DNA of 64,000 bases from Loki-b32 sp048941605 (GCA_048941605.1 JBHLNL010000003.1:1-64000); one strand, 5' to 3'. Numbered from the stretch's first letter, positions 53,114-62,677 are shown. A program made the numbers and translations. Notes: generated by a model not told the origin, from the letters alone.

Positions 53114-54238
53114 TTATTTTTTTTCTTGAATTTTGGATTTTCTCTCCCGCTTCAGATAATATTCTTTAGTTACTTCATTAAAGAGTTTAATGAAATTTGG
53201 ATCACATTCACTTTTTCGATGGAATTTATGTGTAGCATTTTTGTTAAGATATGACATGTCTCTGTTATTTAGATATTTGAGAACATCATATTTCAGTAAT
53301 TTATTAATTTTTCCAATTCCAATGTCAAGATTATTTTGATCGATTTCTAAAATAATTTCTGTAAGAGCTTTGCTTAATAAATTTCTAAAATGAAAATCAA
53401 TTGACAGAAGTAAAGGCTGTAAATAAGTATGTAAATTTTGATTGTATATAACTTGAATAAGAATATGCTTCAATGGATTTGAGCCAAACAAAATGATGCT
53501 ATTAAGAAAACGATTTATATTTCTTAAATTATTGAGTTTTAAATAATTCTCTACAAATTTAGTACTATCAATGATCGAGACAATCTCTTGTTCATTTAAT
53601 TTTTCCACATAACGTTCTGTGATTAGATATTCTACAATGGTAGGATATCCATTTTCAAGTCGTTTGGCAATTTCTTCCTTGAAAACAAGTTTTGCTGTAG
53701 GGTCTCCTACTTCATATAATCTTCTTAATAATGGAAATGATAGATTAGAATGAAGCAAATTTGTATTATAATTATTCTCACACCAGACTTGGATGTTTGA
53801 ACAATGTCCCCAAAATTCTGTCGTAGGATTAATCGATTTATTGATCATCTGATGATTATTTACTGATTGATTATATACTTCTATCGCTTCATCAATTGAA
53901 TTGATTTCGTCATATTGTTCAATTTCTTTAATGGGAATATTGAAAAGGAGATATTTACACTGATTAAAAGGTTTATCATTTACGTAAATAACAGTATTAC
54001 CGTGCTCCAATCTTAATGATAAATATTGATTAATTCTAAACAAATTATTCTTTTTCTGAGAGGTAACTTTTTTGTAATGTTTTCTAACAGGATCAGGATT
54101 ATGCCATGGTTCTCCTTTGGTATTAAAAAGAAGACGACAATATCTACAGGTCAAACCATATGTGGATGGAAATACTCTTGTTATTACGGTTGGTTTTAGT
54201 TTTCTATTACAATTTGAGCATAAAATATCTTCAAACAT
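53114..54238 (-). CDS. Zinc-ribbon protein with long helical repeat region
   Basis: 374 residues, unassigned. The N-terminal CSNC plus CRYC (residues 7-35) form a zinc ribbon. Residues 100-340 are nearly all helical with irregular leucine- and asparagine-rich units (RLYEVGDPTAKLVFKEEIAKRL; IEKLNEQEIVSIID), suggestive of a HEAT/ARM-like solenoid. The C-terminus is basic (YYLKRERKSKIQEKK). No catalytic signature. Its small-regulator neighbour on the other strand (54438) is divergent, so the two may share a control region. Confidence 0.65.
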   Translation of the reverse strand: MFEDILCSNCNRKLKPTVITRVFPSTYGLTCRYCRLLFNTKGEPWHNPDPVRKHYKKVTSQKKNNLFRINQYLSLRLEHGNTVIYVNDKPFNQCKYLLFNIPIKEIEQYDEINSIDEAIEVYNQSVNNHQMINKSINPTTEFWGHCSNIQVWCENNYNTNLLHSNLSFPLLRRLYEVGDPTAKLVFKEEIAKRLENGYPTIVEYLITERYVEKLNEQEIVSIIDSTKFVENYLKLNNLRNINRFLNSIILFGSNPLKHILIQVIYNQNLHTYLQPLLLSIDFHFRNLLSKALTEIILEIDQNNLDIGIGKINKLLKYDVLKYLNNRDMSYLNKNATHKFHRKSECDPNFIKLFNEVTKEYYLKRERKSKIQEKK

Positions 54239-54437
54239 GGTCTATCTTTGGATTTATCTTTGGTAAGAAGAATTATTTTTATCGATATAAAAAGCTAGAT
54301 AGATAAGTAATTTTCTATCTTTTTGACACATTAATTTGACAAATCACACATATTCCAACTCTCTATTATTGCTTGATATATTTTTAATAGGATACAATTC
54401 CATTGATAATTCAAAAAAATTAAGGGATAGGAAAAGA

Positions 54438-54659
54438 ATGGATTATTCGGAGACCTTCTTAAAAATGCTTCAATTTCTTCAGATTACATACAAAAAGTTC
54501 CCAAAATTTATGATAGAAATTATGGCTGAAAATTATGGCATTCCTCTTCAAGAAGTTAAACCCCTCATACTAAAGTTCAGAAAAGAAGGAATTTTACTAA
54601 TATTAAAAGATGAAGGTTATACTTTTAAATTAAATAATAAAATAAATGTCTATAAATAA
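54438..54659 (+). CDS. Small winged-helix-like protein
   Basis: 73 residues from the ATG at 54438, chosen over an in-frame TTG at 54336 because the extra leader looks non-coding. A helix (FLKMLQFLQITYKKFPKF), a turn and a recognition-like helix (PLQEVKPLILKFRKEGILL) precede a two-stranded wing (ILKDEGYTFKLN). This is the typical layout of a small DNA-binding winged helix. No ligand domain. Confidence 0.55.
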   Translation: MDYSETFLKMLQFLQITYKKFPKFMIEIMAENYGIPLQEVKPLILKFRKEGILLILKDEGYTFKLNNKINVYK

Positions 54660-54772
54660 GGTAAATTGATTCTTTTTTAATTTTTTTTATAAAAGCACTA
54701 TGTTGTGGTATTGACATTGGATTTATAATCATTAACTATTATATGATTATTAATTAAAATCAAACATAAGCA

Positions 54773-56169
54773 ATGAAGAATTCCCAAATAAGGAATCTAA
54801 TTAGTCAATACGGACAAAATGTTAAAGGGGTTTTAGCTGTATTAGTCTATGATAGGAAGAAGTCATTACTTACAGAGGAACTTAGCATAATTGATCTAAA
54901 TAATGCTCAAATTCAAACAAACTATCAGTATATTGAGGAGCTAATTAAAAATCTTAGGGAAGAGTTTGGAAAAGACAAAGATTTCCTCTTAGTCGAAGAA
55001 ATATCTGATAAAAAGCTAATATCCTGTTCATTAGGTATAAACTGGATTTTAATAACAATAGCTTTAAAAGAAACATCTGATATTGAATTAAAAGCATATT
55101 CTACTCACATCGCTAGCGAAATCGAGATGTTAGTCGAGGAAACTTATTTAGAACCCATTAGTTTAAAGATTCCCGTTATTATAAAGGTTTTTTCAAAAGT
55201 ACAAGAGGCAAATATATTGGTAAGAAAACTTTCCTTAAAAATTATTGTGCTTGGAGACTATCAAGCAGGTAAAACATCTTTAGTCAAAAGATTTATCGAA
55301 AAGGATTTTAAAAATAACCTGAATAACACTATTGGTTTTAGTGTATATAAAAAACTTTTAAATATAAATGATAGAATTTTAATGAACTTAGCAATCTGGG
55401 ATACTGGAGGCTTTTCAAGCCAAATTTCCCCATTAAAAGAGAAAATTTTCAATTTTGCTGATGCTGCAATCATTGTCATAGAAAAGTCCTGTAAAGATTG
55501 CTTGAAAAATATAAAAAAATGGCATAATGAAATAGTGAATTCATTAAATCAAGAAATTCCAGTTATTTTAGCAATTACAAAAATAGATATAAATGTTGGA
55601 GAGCCTCATTTAGATTTAAATGAAATTGAAGATTACGCTAAAAACCATCAAACTGATTATTTTTTAGCTTCAGCGAAAACTGGAGAGAATGTAGAGGATT
55701 TATTTTTCGAAGCTATTTATAAGGTAATCAATTTAAGGATTGATAATGATTCAGTTGGCTCAATTGAGGAAATTGATAAATATAAGGGTAATTATTTAAA
55801 ACCTTCAGAAATCAATGCACTAAAAGATTTAGAACACCTTATAATAAGAAGCTTGAGATCCCAAAGTAAATTTTTAAAGGAGAGAGGGAATAAAATTGAG
55901 TTAGATGGAATTCCAATAATTTATGAAATTGATCACACTTCATTTGGTATTAAAATTGAAGATGGGCATATTGTAGGTTTAGGATTATTCAATTGCTATT
56001 TAAATACACTTCCGGAATCAATTTCTTCATTAAAATTTATTAAGAGGTTAAATTTGCGATGTAATCGTTTAATCCAATTACCTGATGTTATATTCAAATT
56101 AGATTTACTTGAATGGTTGGATATCGCCTTATCAGACTTAAAATCTATACCTAAAACTATTGGAAATAT
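54773..56169 (+). CDS. Roadblock-like/Ras-like GTPase/LRR protein, N-terminal part (interrupted by scaffold gap)
   Basis: The first 150 residues form an alpha/beta domain like longin or roadblock folds (GQNVKGVLAVLVYDRKK...). A Ras-superfamily GTPase follows: G1 GDYQAGKTS (161-169), G3 WDTGG (Asp210), G4 TKID (269-272), G5 SAKTG (300-304). After about residue 395, leucine-rich repeats begin (GLGLFNCYLNTLPESISSL; IKRLNLRCNRLIQLPDVI). The frame then enters ten Ns. The gene continues after the gap (see next entry). The eukaryotic analogue is Roco/Ras-LRR signalling; a GTPase fused to its own sensor domain is Asgard-like. Strand + context shows no clear operon. Confidence 0.85.
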
Positions 56170-56179
56170 NNNNNNNNNN
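56170..56179. other. Ten-N scaffold gap inside a gene
   Basis: The Ns fall within a 23-residue leucine-rich repeat. As drawn, the gap breaks the frame. The missing codons, counted against neighbouring repeats, come to 29 bases, which would restore both the frame and the repeat length. Confidence 0.9.
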
Positions 56180-56181
56180 AC

Positions 56182-57618
56182 AATTCCTTAGCAACATTAC
56201 CTAATGCAATGGGATTTCTTGAATTGCTGGAAGAGTTGAATCTTAATAACAACCCTATTAAATATCTTCCAAACGAGATATGTAATTTAAAATCTTTAAG
56301 ATTATTATATTTAGAAGCTCCTTCTTTTTTTTATAGAGGAGATTTAAAAAATCTGCCCTATGATATTGGGAATCTATATTTGTTACAAGAATTAGATTTA
56401 AGTTCATGTGACCTAGATTATCTTCCCGATTCTTTTGGAAATCTAAAATCACTCAAGGTTTTAGATCTATATGATAATAACTTAACTTCACTCCCTAACA
56501 CGTTTGGGAATCTAAAGATGTTGGAAATTTTAAATTTAGAAAATAATGAGTTAAAATTTCTCCCTAATTCTCTAGGAGAACTTTCTAACTTAAAACAGAT
56601 AAACGTATCTAATAATCCATTACGAAAAAAAGCATCTGAAAAATTTAAGGCTTTAGCTCTAAAATCAAAAGGACTAAAATATACTAGGTTAATGAACCTT
56701 GCAGAAATTTGTAAACAAGAAGAAGCGGCAATAAAAACTGAAAAAAGTGGATTACCTAAAAGAAGTATAGGAAAAATATTAAAACCACTAATTTATGCTA
56801 GTTTAGTAGCCATATTAGGAATGATAACATTTCTTTCATTTAAAATTGATGCTCAAAATCTTGACATTACAATTTGGAGCTTGTTTGTCCTCTCGTTAAT
56901 TATTAACTTTTTGATAGGTACATGTATTATAGCAAGTTTATCAAGTTATTTTAAAGTTTCAACTATACTTCTCACGAAAAGGATTATAAAGATTTTTGAT
57001 ATATTCGTTGTTTTTTATTTTGTATGGGCTATAAGAGCATTATTAAGAATATTTTTATCCATTGAACTAATCCCTTCAATTAATTTTTTGTTTGAAGTTT
57101 CTATTCCAGATTGGATGCTTGATTTTTTTACGAATTTTGGTTACAATCTAAATTTACCTTTCTTAGATAATTTAGATCTCTTTTTTGGGCATTTTTATTT
57201 AAAGATTTTTGGTATAGCGCTTGTTTTTTGGGCATTATATCGAAATGGATTCGGACATATTAGAAAAACTATATTTGACGAAAAGGCAGATAAAAATTTA
57301 TGGATATTTTTAATTGTTGGGTTATTTGGAGCGCTCTCTTTAGCAATTATGAGTTATAGTAATTTAAAACCATTCTTAGATATAGGTTATAATATTGGAG
57401 TTATCATTGGCTCTTCTCTTTTTATTTGGGAGATTAACAAAATGAAAAAAATCTACTTCTATTATTATAATATTCTAATATTGGTTGGAATAACCATTAT
57501 TTGGATTATTTCATATTGGAGCATTTTATATTCTTTAGTGATAATTATTGTATTGATTATCTCATACTTTTTACTGCGATTTTACCAGCATAAAAAAATA
57601 AAATATTTTATATACTAG
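56182..57618 (+). CDS. Roadblock-like/Ras-like GTPase/LRR protein, C-terminal part with membrane helices
   Basis: Continues the previous gene. It begins NSLATLPNAMGFLELL and contains LRR units of 23 residues (LPNTFGNLKMLEILNLENNE; FLPNSLGELSNLKQINV). Then a basic linker (KRSIGKILKP) leads into about eight membrane helices between residues 190 and 469 of this part (IYASLVAILGMITFL; WSLFVLSLIINFLIGTCIIA; LILVGITIIWIISYWSIL). Thus GTPase and LRR sit on one side of a membrane-embedded domain. I see no enzymatic motif in the membrane part; it could be a receptor or channel-like signal transducer. The end is a normal stop at 57616-57618. Confidence 0.82.
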   Translation, partial: NSLATLPNAMGFLELLEELNLNNNPIKYLPNEICNLKSLRLLYLEAPSFFYRGDLKNLPYDIGNLYLLQELDLSSCDLDYLPDSFGNLKSLKVLDLYDNNLTSLPNTFGNLKMLEILNLENNELKFLPNSLGELSNLKQINVSNNPLRKKASEKFKALALKSKGLKYTRLMNLAEICKQEEAAIKTEKSGLPKRSIGKILKPLIYASLVAILGMITFLSFKIDAQNLDITIWSLFVLSLIINFLIGTCIIASLSSYFKVSTILLTKRIIKIFDIFVVFYFVWAIRALLRIFLSIELIPSINFLFEVSIPDWMLDFFTNFGYNLNLPFLDNLDLFFGHFYLKIFGIALVFWALYRNGFGHIRKTIFDEKADKNLWIFLIVGLFGALSLAIMSYSNLKPFLDIGYNIGVIIGSSLFIWEINKMKKIYFYYYNILILVGITIIWIISYWSILYSLVIIIVLIISYFLLRFYQHKKIKYFIY

Positions 57619-57619
57619 T

Positions 57620-59059
57620 TTACTTGATTTTACCAATTTCACCTATTCTAGACAATAATCTCGCTACTGAAATCTCAAAATCAAGGATACCACCTGTATC
57701 CGTTTTACTTTGGAGAAAAGCATACTCATTTGGAGAATGTGCTCGAGCTCCATGCCCTAATCCACCAATAAGTATTGGTAGATTAAATTTCTCTTGGAAA
57801 ATATAAAATGGTGCAGATCCTGTACTCATCGGCCATATTAACGTATCTTTACCAGTAGATTTTAAAAGTTCTACGTGTTCATTGACATATGGATGTGAAA
57901 TCGATGTTTTTACCCATCTATAACCTTCTTCCATATCAAATTTAATATTTGGAGCATTCTTTCTTATAAAATCTGAAATTTTCATCCTTATGTCGTCTAC
58001 TTCCATATTAGGAACAAGTCTTATATCCATATTTGCAAAACATCTATAAGGTAATACTGTTTTAGAGCCAGCTTCTTCAGTATAACCCGATATAATACCA
58101 TCAATTGTTAAACAGGGAATAAAAAGCTTTCTTACAAATTGTTCTTTACTTAATTCTTTACCATTTTCATCGGTGTAAAATGTTTTTACATCTAATGTTT
58201 CCTTAATTTCTTGAAAATCAAGCTTTTTTATCAAATCTTTTATTAATTCTTCATCTTCTTCCGAAGGTTGTATAACTTTATCATAAATTCCTGGAATAAG
58301 TATTTTACCATTTGGAGCACGCATATTAGAGATCAAATCTACCATATTCCAAGTTGGTGAATCAATAAAACTTGATAGGGAAGAATGAATATTTCTAGAA
58401 CATGGTCCCCCCCAATCCCCTCCTTGCATCCATAATTTAAAATATATAATTCCTCTACACCCTAGACTAATGTCAATGCGTCCATTGAGAGTTTCATTAA
58501 AAGAAGGGAAGAATACAACATCAGTCTTTTTTAATTCTTGCGAGTATTGATTCACAAAATCAGGTATATGTACTGACCCTAGTTCTTCTTCTCCCTCAAT
58601 TGCAAAAATAAAATTAACTGGTAATTCTTTTTTCGAATCAGTTAAAGTTTTAATTGCTTGAAAAAAAGCCATTGTAGGACCCTTTGTGTTAATTACTCCA
58701 CGTGCTACTAAAGCTCTTCCCATTCCTTCAAAATCCTCTACTATAGCACCTTCAAATGGAGGCACCATCCATTTTTCTGCTTCAACAGGCTGAACATCAT
58801 ACATACTATAAAAAAGTACAGTAGGTTTTTGGGGATTTGTAATTAATTCTCCATATACAACAGGCCACCCTTTTGTAGGAACGATTTGAATATTTTCAGC
58901 TCCAAGTTGAGAGAGAGTTTTAGCAGTAAATTCCGCAGTTTCTTTTATTCCTTCTCCTGTTGCTGATATTGAGGGTATCTGTAAATATTCTTGAATCGCT
59001 GGTAAATGAGATTCATCAAAATCTTTTTTAATCTGATCAGTCCACCACTTAATTGACAT
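57620..59059 (-). CDS. M20-family peptidase homologue with lost metal ligands
   Basis: 479 residues, closest in layout to M20 carnosinase-type dipeptidases (IQEYLQIPSISATG; EGEEELGS; LGHGARAHSPNEY). Metal-binding positions are altered: the His of the usual GHYDVQP is Met86 (YSMYDVQP), the Asp pair of SDDKG is Asn-Thr (VINTKG, 123-127), and the later Asp region reads FPSFNET. The catalytic Glu pair (157-158) and the late HS are kept. The protein is full length with no frameshift, so it is probably a repurposed or inactive enzyme rather than a pseudogene. Neighbouring M20 at 21584 keeps all ligands. Confidence 0.82.
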   Translation of the reverse strand: MSIKWWTDQIKKDFDESHLPAIQEYLQIPSISATGEGIKETAEFTAKTLSQLGAENIQIVPTKGWPVVYGELITNPQKPTVLFYSMYDVQPVEAEKWMVPPFEGAIVEDFEGMGRALVARGVINTKGPTMAFFQAIKTLTDSKKELPVNFIFAIEGEEELGSVHIPDFVNQYSQELKKTDVVFFPSFNETLNGRIDISLGCRGIIYFKLWMQGGDWGGPCSRNIHSSLSSFIDSPTWNMVDLISNMRAPNGKILIPGIYDKVIQPSEEDEELIKDLIKKLDFQEIKETLDVKTFYTDENGKELSKEQFVRKLFIPCLTIDGIISGYTEEAGSKTVLPYRCFANMDIRLVPNMEVDDIRMKISDFIRKNAPNIKFDMEEGYRWVKTSISHPYVNEHVELLKSTGKDTLIWPMSTGSAPFYIFQEKFNLPILIGGLGHGARAHSPNEYAFLQSKTDTGGILDFEISVARLLSRIGEIGKIK

Positions 59060-59179
59060 AATAAATCAAATTATTATATTGGATATTTATATCCAGTTTT
59101 TTTTTGTTAAAAAGATTTATATATTTTTTTACCATTATTGGTGTTTATAAAAATTAATAATATAATTAAGAAGAAAATA

Positions 59180-59572
59180 ATGTCGAGCAATTTCTCTGAA
59201 TATAATGAAGAAACTGAAAAAAAAGATATAAGAAAAGCTATTATGGATTATTACCATGAAGGACATGTTAAGAGCAATCCAGAACTCTACAATAATATCT
59301 TACATGATGAATGGAAATTTTTTCTTTTTGATGAAAAAAAGCAATTGAGAATAGTTGATAAAGCGGAATATTTATCTTGGTATGATCCAGAAAAAGTAAA
59401 CAATGATTTAACTTGGACTACTGAATTTTATAATGTTGATGTAACAGGGAACAATGCTGCTGTAAAGCTTAGAATTGAATGTGAAGAAGTTGGATATATA
59501 GATTACTTTAACCTTATGAAGATCAATGATAAATGGTGGATTGTCCACAAACTCTCCCACAAAATTAAATAA
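59180..59572 (+). CDS. NTF2-like (SnoaL/DUF4440-type) protein
   Basis: 130 residues with the cone-like alpha/beta layout: helices IRKAIMDYYHEGHVKSN, strands WKFFLFD and LRIVDKAEYLSWY, then paired strands EFYNVDVTGNNAAVKLRIECEEVGYIDYFNLMKINDKWWIVHKL. Family members are enzymes or ligand-binding proteins; no specific residue set is decisive. The ATG at 59180 is preferred to an in-frame TTG at 59138 because of the leader. A TATA-like TTTATATATTTT at about 59110-59121 is upstream. Confidence 0.75.
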   Translation: MSSNFSEYNEETEKKDIRKAIMDYYHEGHVKSNPELYNNILHDEWKFFLFDEKKQLRIVDKAEYLSWYDPEKVNNDLTWTTEFYNVDVTGNNAAVKLRIECEEVGYIDYFNLMKINDKWWIVHKLSHKIK

Positions 59573-59595
59573 GAAATCTCGGTATATTTTAAAAT

Positions 59596-60402
59596 TTAAT
59601 ATGAATTTGGGTCAATCCCAAATAGTATATCTTGGAGTTTATTTCTAATTTCTTTTGAAATATTATTTACGATATCCTCCTGAATATGTTCTAAATATTC
59701 ATAAAGAATTTTTTTGATTATTGGTTCAATGTCTCTTGTTAATTCATCGATATTTTCATGCTTTTTTAAATAAAGATCTTTATAGACTTTTAAATAGTTG
59801 ATATTCAGTTTTTTAAGCCATGATTTTCCTTTAATTTCTAATATACTAAGAATTTTTCTAGATTTTGCTGCATTGAAATGTTTAAACTCAAATTCAAATT
59901 TAGTTAATTGATCTTCAAAAAATTTAACAATACGAGTTTTTTCTTTTAAACCTAATTCTGTTTTAGAATTAAGGAAAATAATGATCATATAGTTATCAAG
60001 CAAAAAGAAAATCTGAACCTTTATATTAGACCCATGGATTTCTAAGTTCGACAAGTTTTGAATATTCGTTTGTCCTGCGAAAGTTTTAAGTGAACTAAAA
60101 TACATCGAAATTAAATCAATTTCTAAAAAAGTTTTATCATCTTCTGACAAATAAGAATTTATAGGCCCAAAATTGTTTTTATTCTTAGAATTATGTTCAA
60201 TTACCATTATAGTATTTCCATACTGATCTGCTATTAAACATCCAATTATAGGAGGGATTTTATCAAAATTACATGAATAATAAGCGCTTTCAATTAATAT
60301 ATTTTCGAAATTGTCTTTATGCTTTTCATTTTCGTTATATTTTCTCAAGAAATCATTATTTTGACCAGATACCATTAAATTATCCCCATTCGTTAATATC
60401 AA
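59596..60402 (-). CDS. Longin/roadblock-like domain protein
   Basis: 268 residues. Residues 45-160 resemble a longin-type or roadblock-type fold: PPIIGCLIADQYGNTIMVIE, the helix ISMYFSSLKTFAGQTN, LSNLEIHGSNIKVQIFFLLDNYMIIIFLNS and a closing helix. The C-terminal 100 residues are helical and charged (KIRKIL..., ending EDIVNNISKEIRNKLQDILFG). Similar standalone sensor-like domains surround GTPases in Asgard genomes. No transmembrane segment. Function unknown. Convergent with the NTF2-like gene. Confidence 0.6.
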   Translation of the reverse strand: MILTNGDNLMVSGQNNDFLRKYNENEKHKDNFENILIESAYYSCNFDKIPPIIGCLIADQYGNTIMVIEHNSKNKNNFGPINSYLSEDDKTFLEIDLISMYFSSLKTFAGQTNIQNLSNLEIHGSNIKVQIFFLLDNYMIIIFLNSKTELGLKEKTRIVKFFEDQLTKFEFEFKHFNAAKSRKILSILEIKGKSWLKKLNINYLKVYKDLYLKKHENIDELTRDIEPIIKKILYEYLEHIQEDIVNNISKEIRNKLQDILFGIDPNSY

Positions 60403-60518
60403 TGAAGTCTAAACATAAACAATTAAAAACACAAATCTCTTTAAAAATGTAAGAGAGATTACTAAATTTTGATGAAAGTAAAAACAAATCTAAATAAAAT
60501 AATGAGATAAGAGAAGCT

Positions 60519-61454
60519 ATGTATGGGGAGTTAATGGCAATTCTTACCGGAGTATCTTTTGCTCTTTCATTTGTTTTAGCGAGAAAGATAGAAAATGAAG
60601 CAACACCAATTTTTCAAAATACCATACGCTCTATAGTAGGATTTATAACTTTTTTTCTTATCTGTTTATCTTTTGGTATCTTGTTACAAACATTTTCTTT
60701 GCCACTAATATTAGTACTAGTATTAGTTACTAGTATTTCATTTACTGTTATCCTAGGGGATACAGCATATCTTATATCACAAAAAATTTTGGGACCTGCT
60801 AGAGCTCTTGCCATTACTACTACAACTCCTTTTTTTACGATATTATTTGCTATTTTTTTCTTAAATCGCCCAATTTCAATTCAAATGATTTTTTCAGGAA
60901 TATTAATTGGAATTGGAGTAATAATAATTACAAGAGGAGAAAAAGATGATCTGAATAATGAAGAATCAAATGAAAATAAATTAAATAATAGGTTTTTACC
61001 TAAGATGGTTAAAGGAACCCTTTGGGCCCTTTTTACTGCAGTTTCATGGGCGATAGGTATTGCTCTAACAGATTTTTCTATTAATCAAGTTGATCAAATA
61101 TTGAATTTGGGAGTATTAAGTACTATGATAGCTATGATGGTACGATTTCTATTTGCATCTATTTTATTAAGTATGTTTGCATTAATAGAGAAAAAAAGAA
61201 CCTCAACTCCAAAAAATCGGAACACTTGGATTATATTAATTATCTCTGCAATCCTCAGTTACTCTATTGGGAGTATCTTTTTTGGAGAAGCCGTTCATAC
61301 TGTTGGTGCTGTTTTCATGTCTCTTATATCTACAGCTATGCCATTGTTTACAATTCCTTTCTCTTATCTAATAAATAAAGAAAAACTTTCAAAAATGGGA
61401 TTTTTAGGAGTAAGTATAACTTTAATAGGGGTCATTATTGTTCTATTGCCATGA
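60519..61454 (+). CDS. EamA/DMT-family transporter
   Basis: 311 residues with ten membrane helices in two EamA halves (GVSFALSFVLARKIENEAT...; ALFTAVSWAIGIALTDFSI...). An internal hydrophilic linker (GEKDDLNNEESNENKLNN) joins them. These drug/metabolite transporters export amino acids, nucleobases or others; specificity unknown. Located on its own after the longin-like gene. Confidence 0.92.
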   Translation: MYGELMAILTGVSFALSFVLARKIENEATPIFQNTIRSIVGFITFFLICLSFGILLQTFSLPLILVLVLVTSISFTVILGDTAYLISQKILGPARALAITTTTPFFTILFAIFFLNRPISIQMIFSGILIGIGVIIITRGEKDDLNNEESNENKLNNRFLPKMVKGTLWALFTAVSWAIGIALTDFSINQVDQILNLGVLSTMIAMMVRFLFASILLSMFALIEKKRTSTPKNRNTWIILIISAILSYSIGSIFFGEAVHTVGAVFMSLISTAMPLFTIPFSYLINKEKLSKMGFLGVSITLIGVIIVLLP

Positions 61455-61626
61455 AATGTCCTAGTATATAAAAATATATATATAGAATAATAACGCTTTA
61501 ATAACTTAAATAAATCCTTAAGGGATTAGATTTAATCACAACCTTTAAATATATAATTTTATATACTAGATTGGGTATAATAATACATTAGATTTAAATT
61601 AAATTTTTAGGCGACAAATCAAAAAA

Positions 61627-61731
61627 ATGACTTTTAAAAATTTTTATGAAATTGCAATGGCTGTCATTGGAATGTCTGGGTTGATAGCTCTTGCGGTTGT
61701 TTTATTGGTACTTACAGGTATTTTTCTTTAG
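61627..61731 (+). CDS. Single-span membrane microprotein, 34 residues
   Basis: ATG at 61627, 34 codons, stop TAG at 61729-61731. After a short polar start (TFKNFYEIAM) one hydrophobic helix, about 24 residues, runs to the C-terminus (GLIALAVVLLVLTGIF). TATA-like ATTTAAATATATAATTTT lies about 90 bases upstream. Too short for standard gene finders. It ends 9 bases from the convergent SnoaL-like gene. Confidence 0.5.
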   Translation: MTFKNFYEIAMAVIGMSGLIALAVVLLVLTGIFL

Positions 61732-61739
61732 TTTTTCTA

Positions 61740-62084
61740 TTAAAGATTAAATTTATTTCTGTTTTCTTCTGTATCCTCAAAGATTTGCCATACTGCAACT
61801 TGATCATTTTCGATTCTTGCAGTCCATATAGCATGATCTTCTTCTAATGAGTCTTTAGACCATTTAGCATATCCTAATATAATCACTAGGTTACCTCGTG
61901 ATTCTACTCTAGAAAAGTAATTTCTATAAGTAGGAAAATTAGTAAAAAATTCTTTCCATCCATTAACCATATCTCCAAATTCATCTCCCGCTCGATCGAT
62001 AAAAATATGGTTTTCTGTCATAAGAGAGCTAAGACCTTCAATATCACGATTATTAATATACTCATTAAATTGGAGAGCTATCAA
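61740..62084 (-). CDS. SnoaL/NTF2-like protein
   Basis: 114 residues with the NTF2 fold: QFNEYINNRDIEGLSSLMTENHIFIDRAGDEF, then helices and strands GYAKWSKDSLEEDHAIWTARIENDQVAVWQIFED. Such small proteins are often hydrolases, isomerases or ligand binders. No catalytic assignment. Distinct from the protein at 59180 in residue pattern, so not a recent duplicate. Confidence 0.78.
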   Translation of the reverse strand: MIALQFNEYINNRDIEGLSSLMTENHIFIDRAGDEFGDMVNGWKEFFTNFPTYRNYFSRVESRGNLVIILGYAKWSKDSLEEDHAIWTARIENDQVAVWQIFEDTEENRNKFNL

Positions 62085-62214
62085 TTTTGGATCTTTTAAA
62101 TTTATAATACATTTCTACCTCTGTGTAAGATTTACCTTATATATAATGGTATTTTTCTAATTCTATATATCATATGTTATTATAAAAATTTTAAATAACA
62201 CATCTAAACTTAGT

Positions 62215-62595
62215 ATGATTAAAATGATTTTTCAAACCTTTGAAGAAGTAATGTGGTTTTTGGTATTCTACCTTATAGTTCTATTAGTAATGGCAATTTT
62301 CTTAAAATTAGCTTTAGGTTTCTTTAGTAAAGCGAGAAACACTGATTTCGGGCGCGTTTTTTTAACAGCTTTCTTAATAACTGTAACTTTTGCCTTAGTT
62401 TTTCTGTATTTAGGAGGATGGCTCGCATGGTTGGTCGCTTTAATTATAACTTGGGTAGTTATTAGTGCAATGCATAGTGTAGGATTTTTAAGTGCAATTG
62501 TTATAACAGTTATAGCTTTCTTATTGTATGTTCTCGTTGTTTTCTTACTTGCGGCATTATTAAATGTAACTATCAATGTATGGCCACCATTCTAA
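62215..62595 (+). CDS. Small four-helix membrane protein
   Basis: 126 residues with about four hydrophobic segments (VMWFLVFYLIVLLVMAIFL; FLTAFLITVTFALVFLYLGG; WLAWLVALIITWVVISAM; AIVITVIAFLLYVLVVFLL) and few charges. No motif for transport or catalysis. Conserved-looking N-terminal ...MIFQTFEEVMWF. Its stop is followed at once by a T-rich run (62597-62628), a probable terminator. Confidence 0.65.
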   Translation: MIKMIFQTFEEVMWFLVFYLIVLLVMAIFLKLALGFFSKARNTDFGRVFLTAFLITVTFALVFLYLGGWLAWLVALIITWVVISAMHSVGFLSAIVITVIAFLLYVLVVFLLAALLNVTINVWPPF

Positions 62596-62677
62596 AATTT
62601 TTTTTTCTTTTTATTTTTTAAAAGCTAAATCTATTGGTTTCTTGACATAATCCGACATAAAAAACTTATATATTAAA

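Noticed and set aside
62268..62576. 102-codon minus-strand ORF
   Set aside because: Antisense of the four-helix membrane protein, Thr/Lys-rich by reverse reading of hydrophobic codons.
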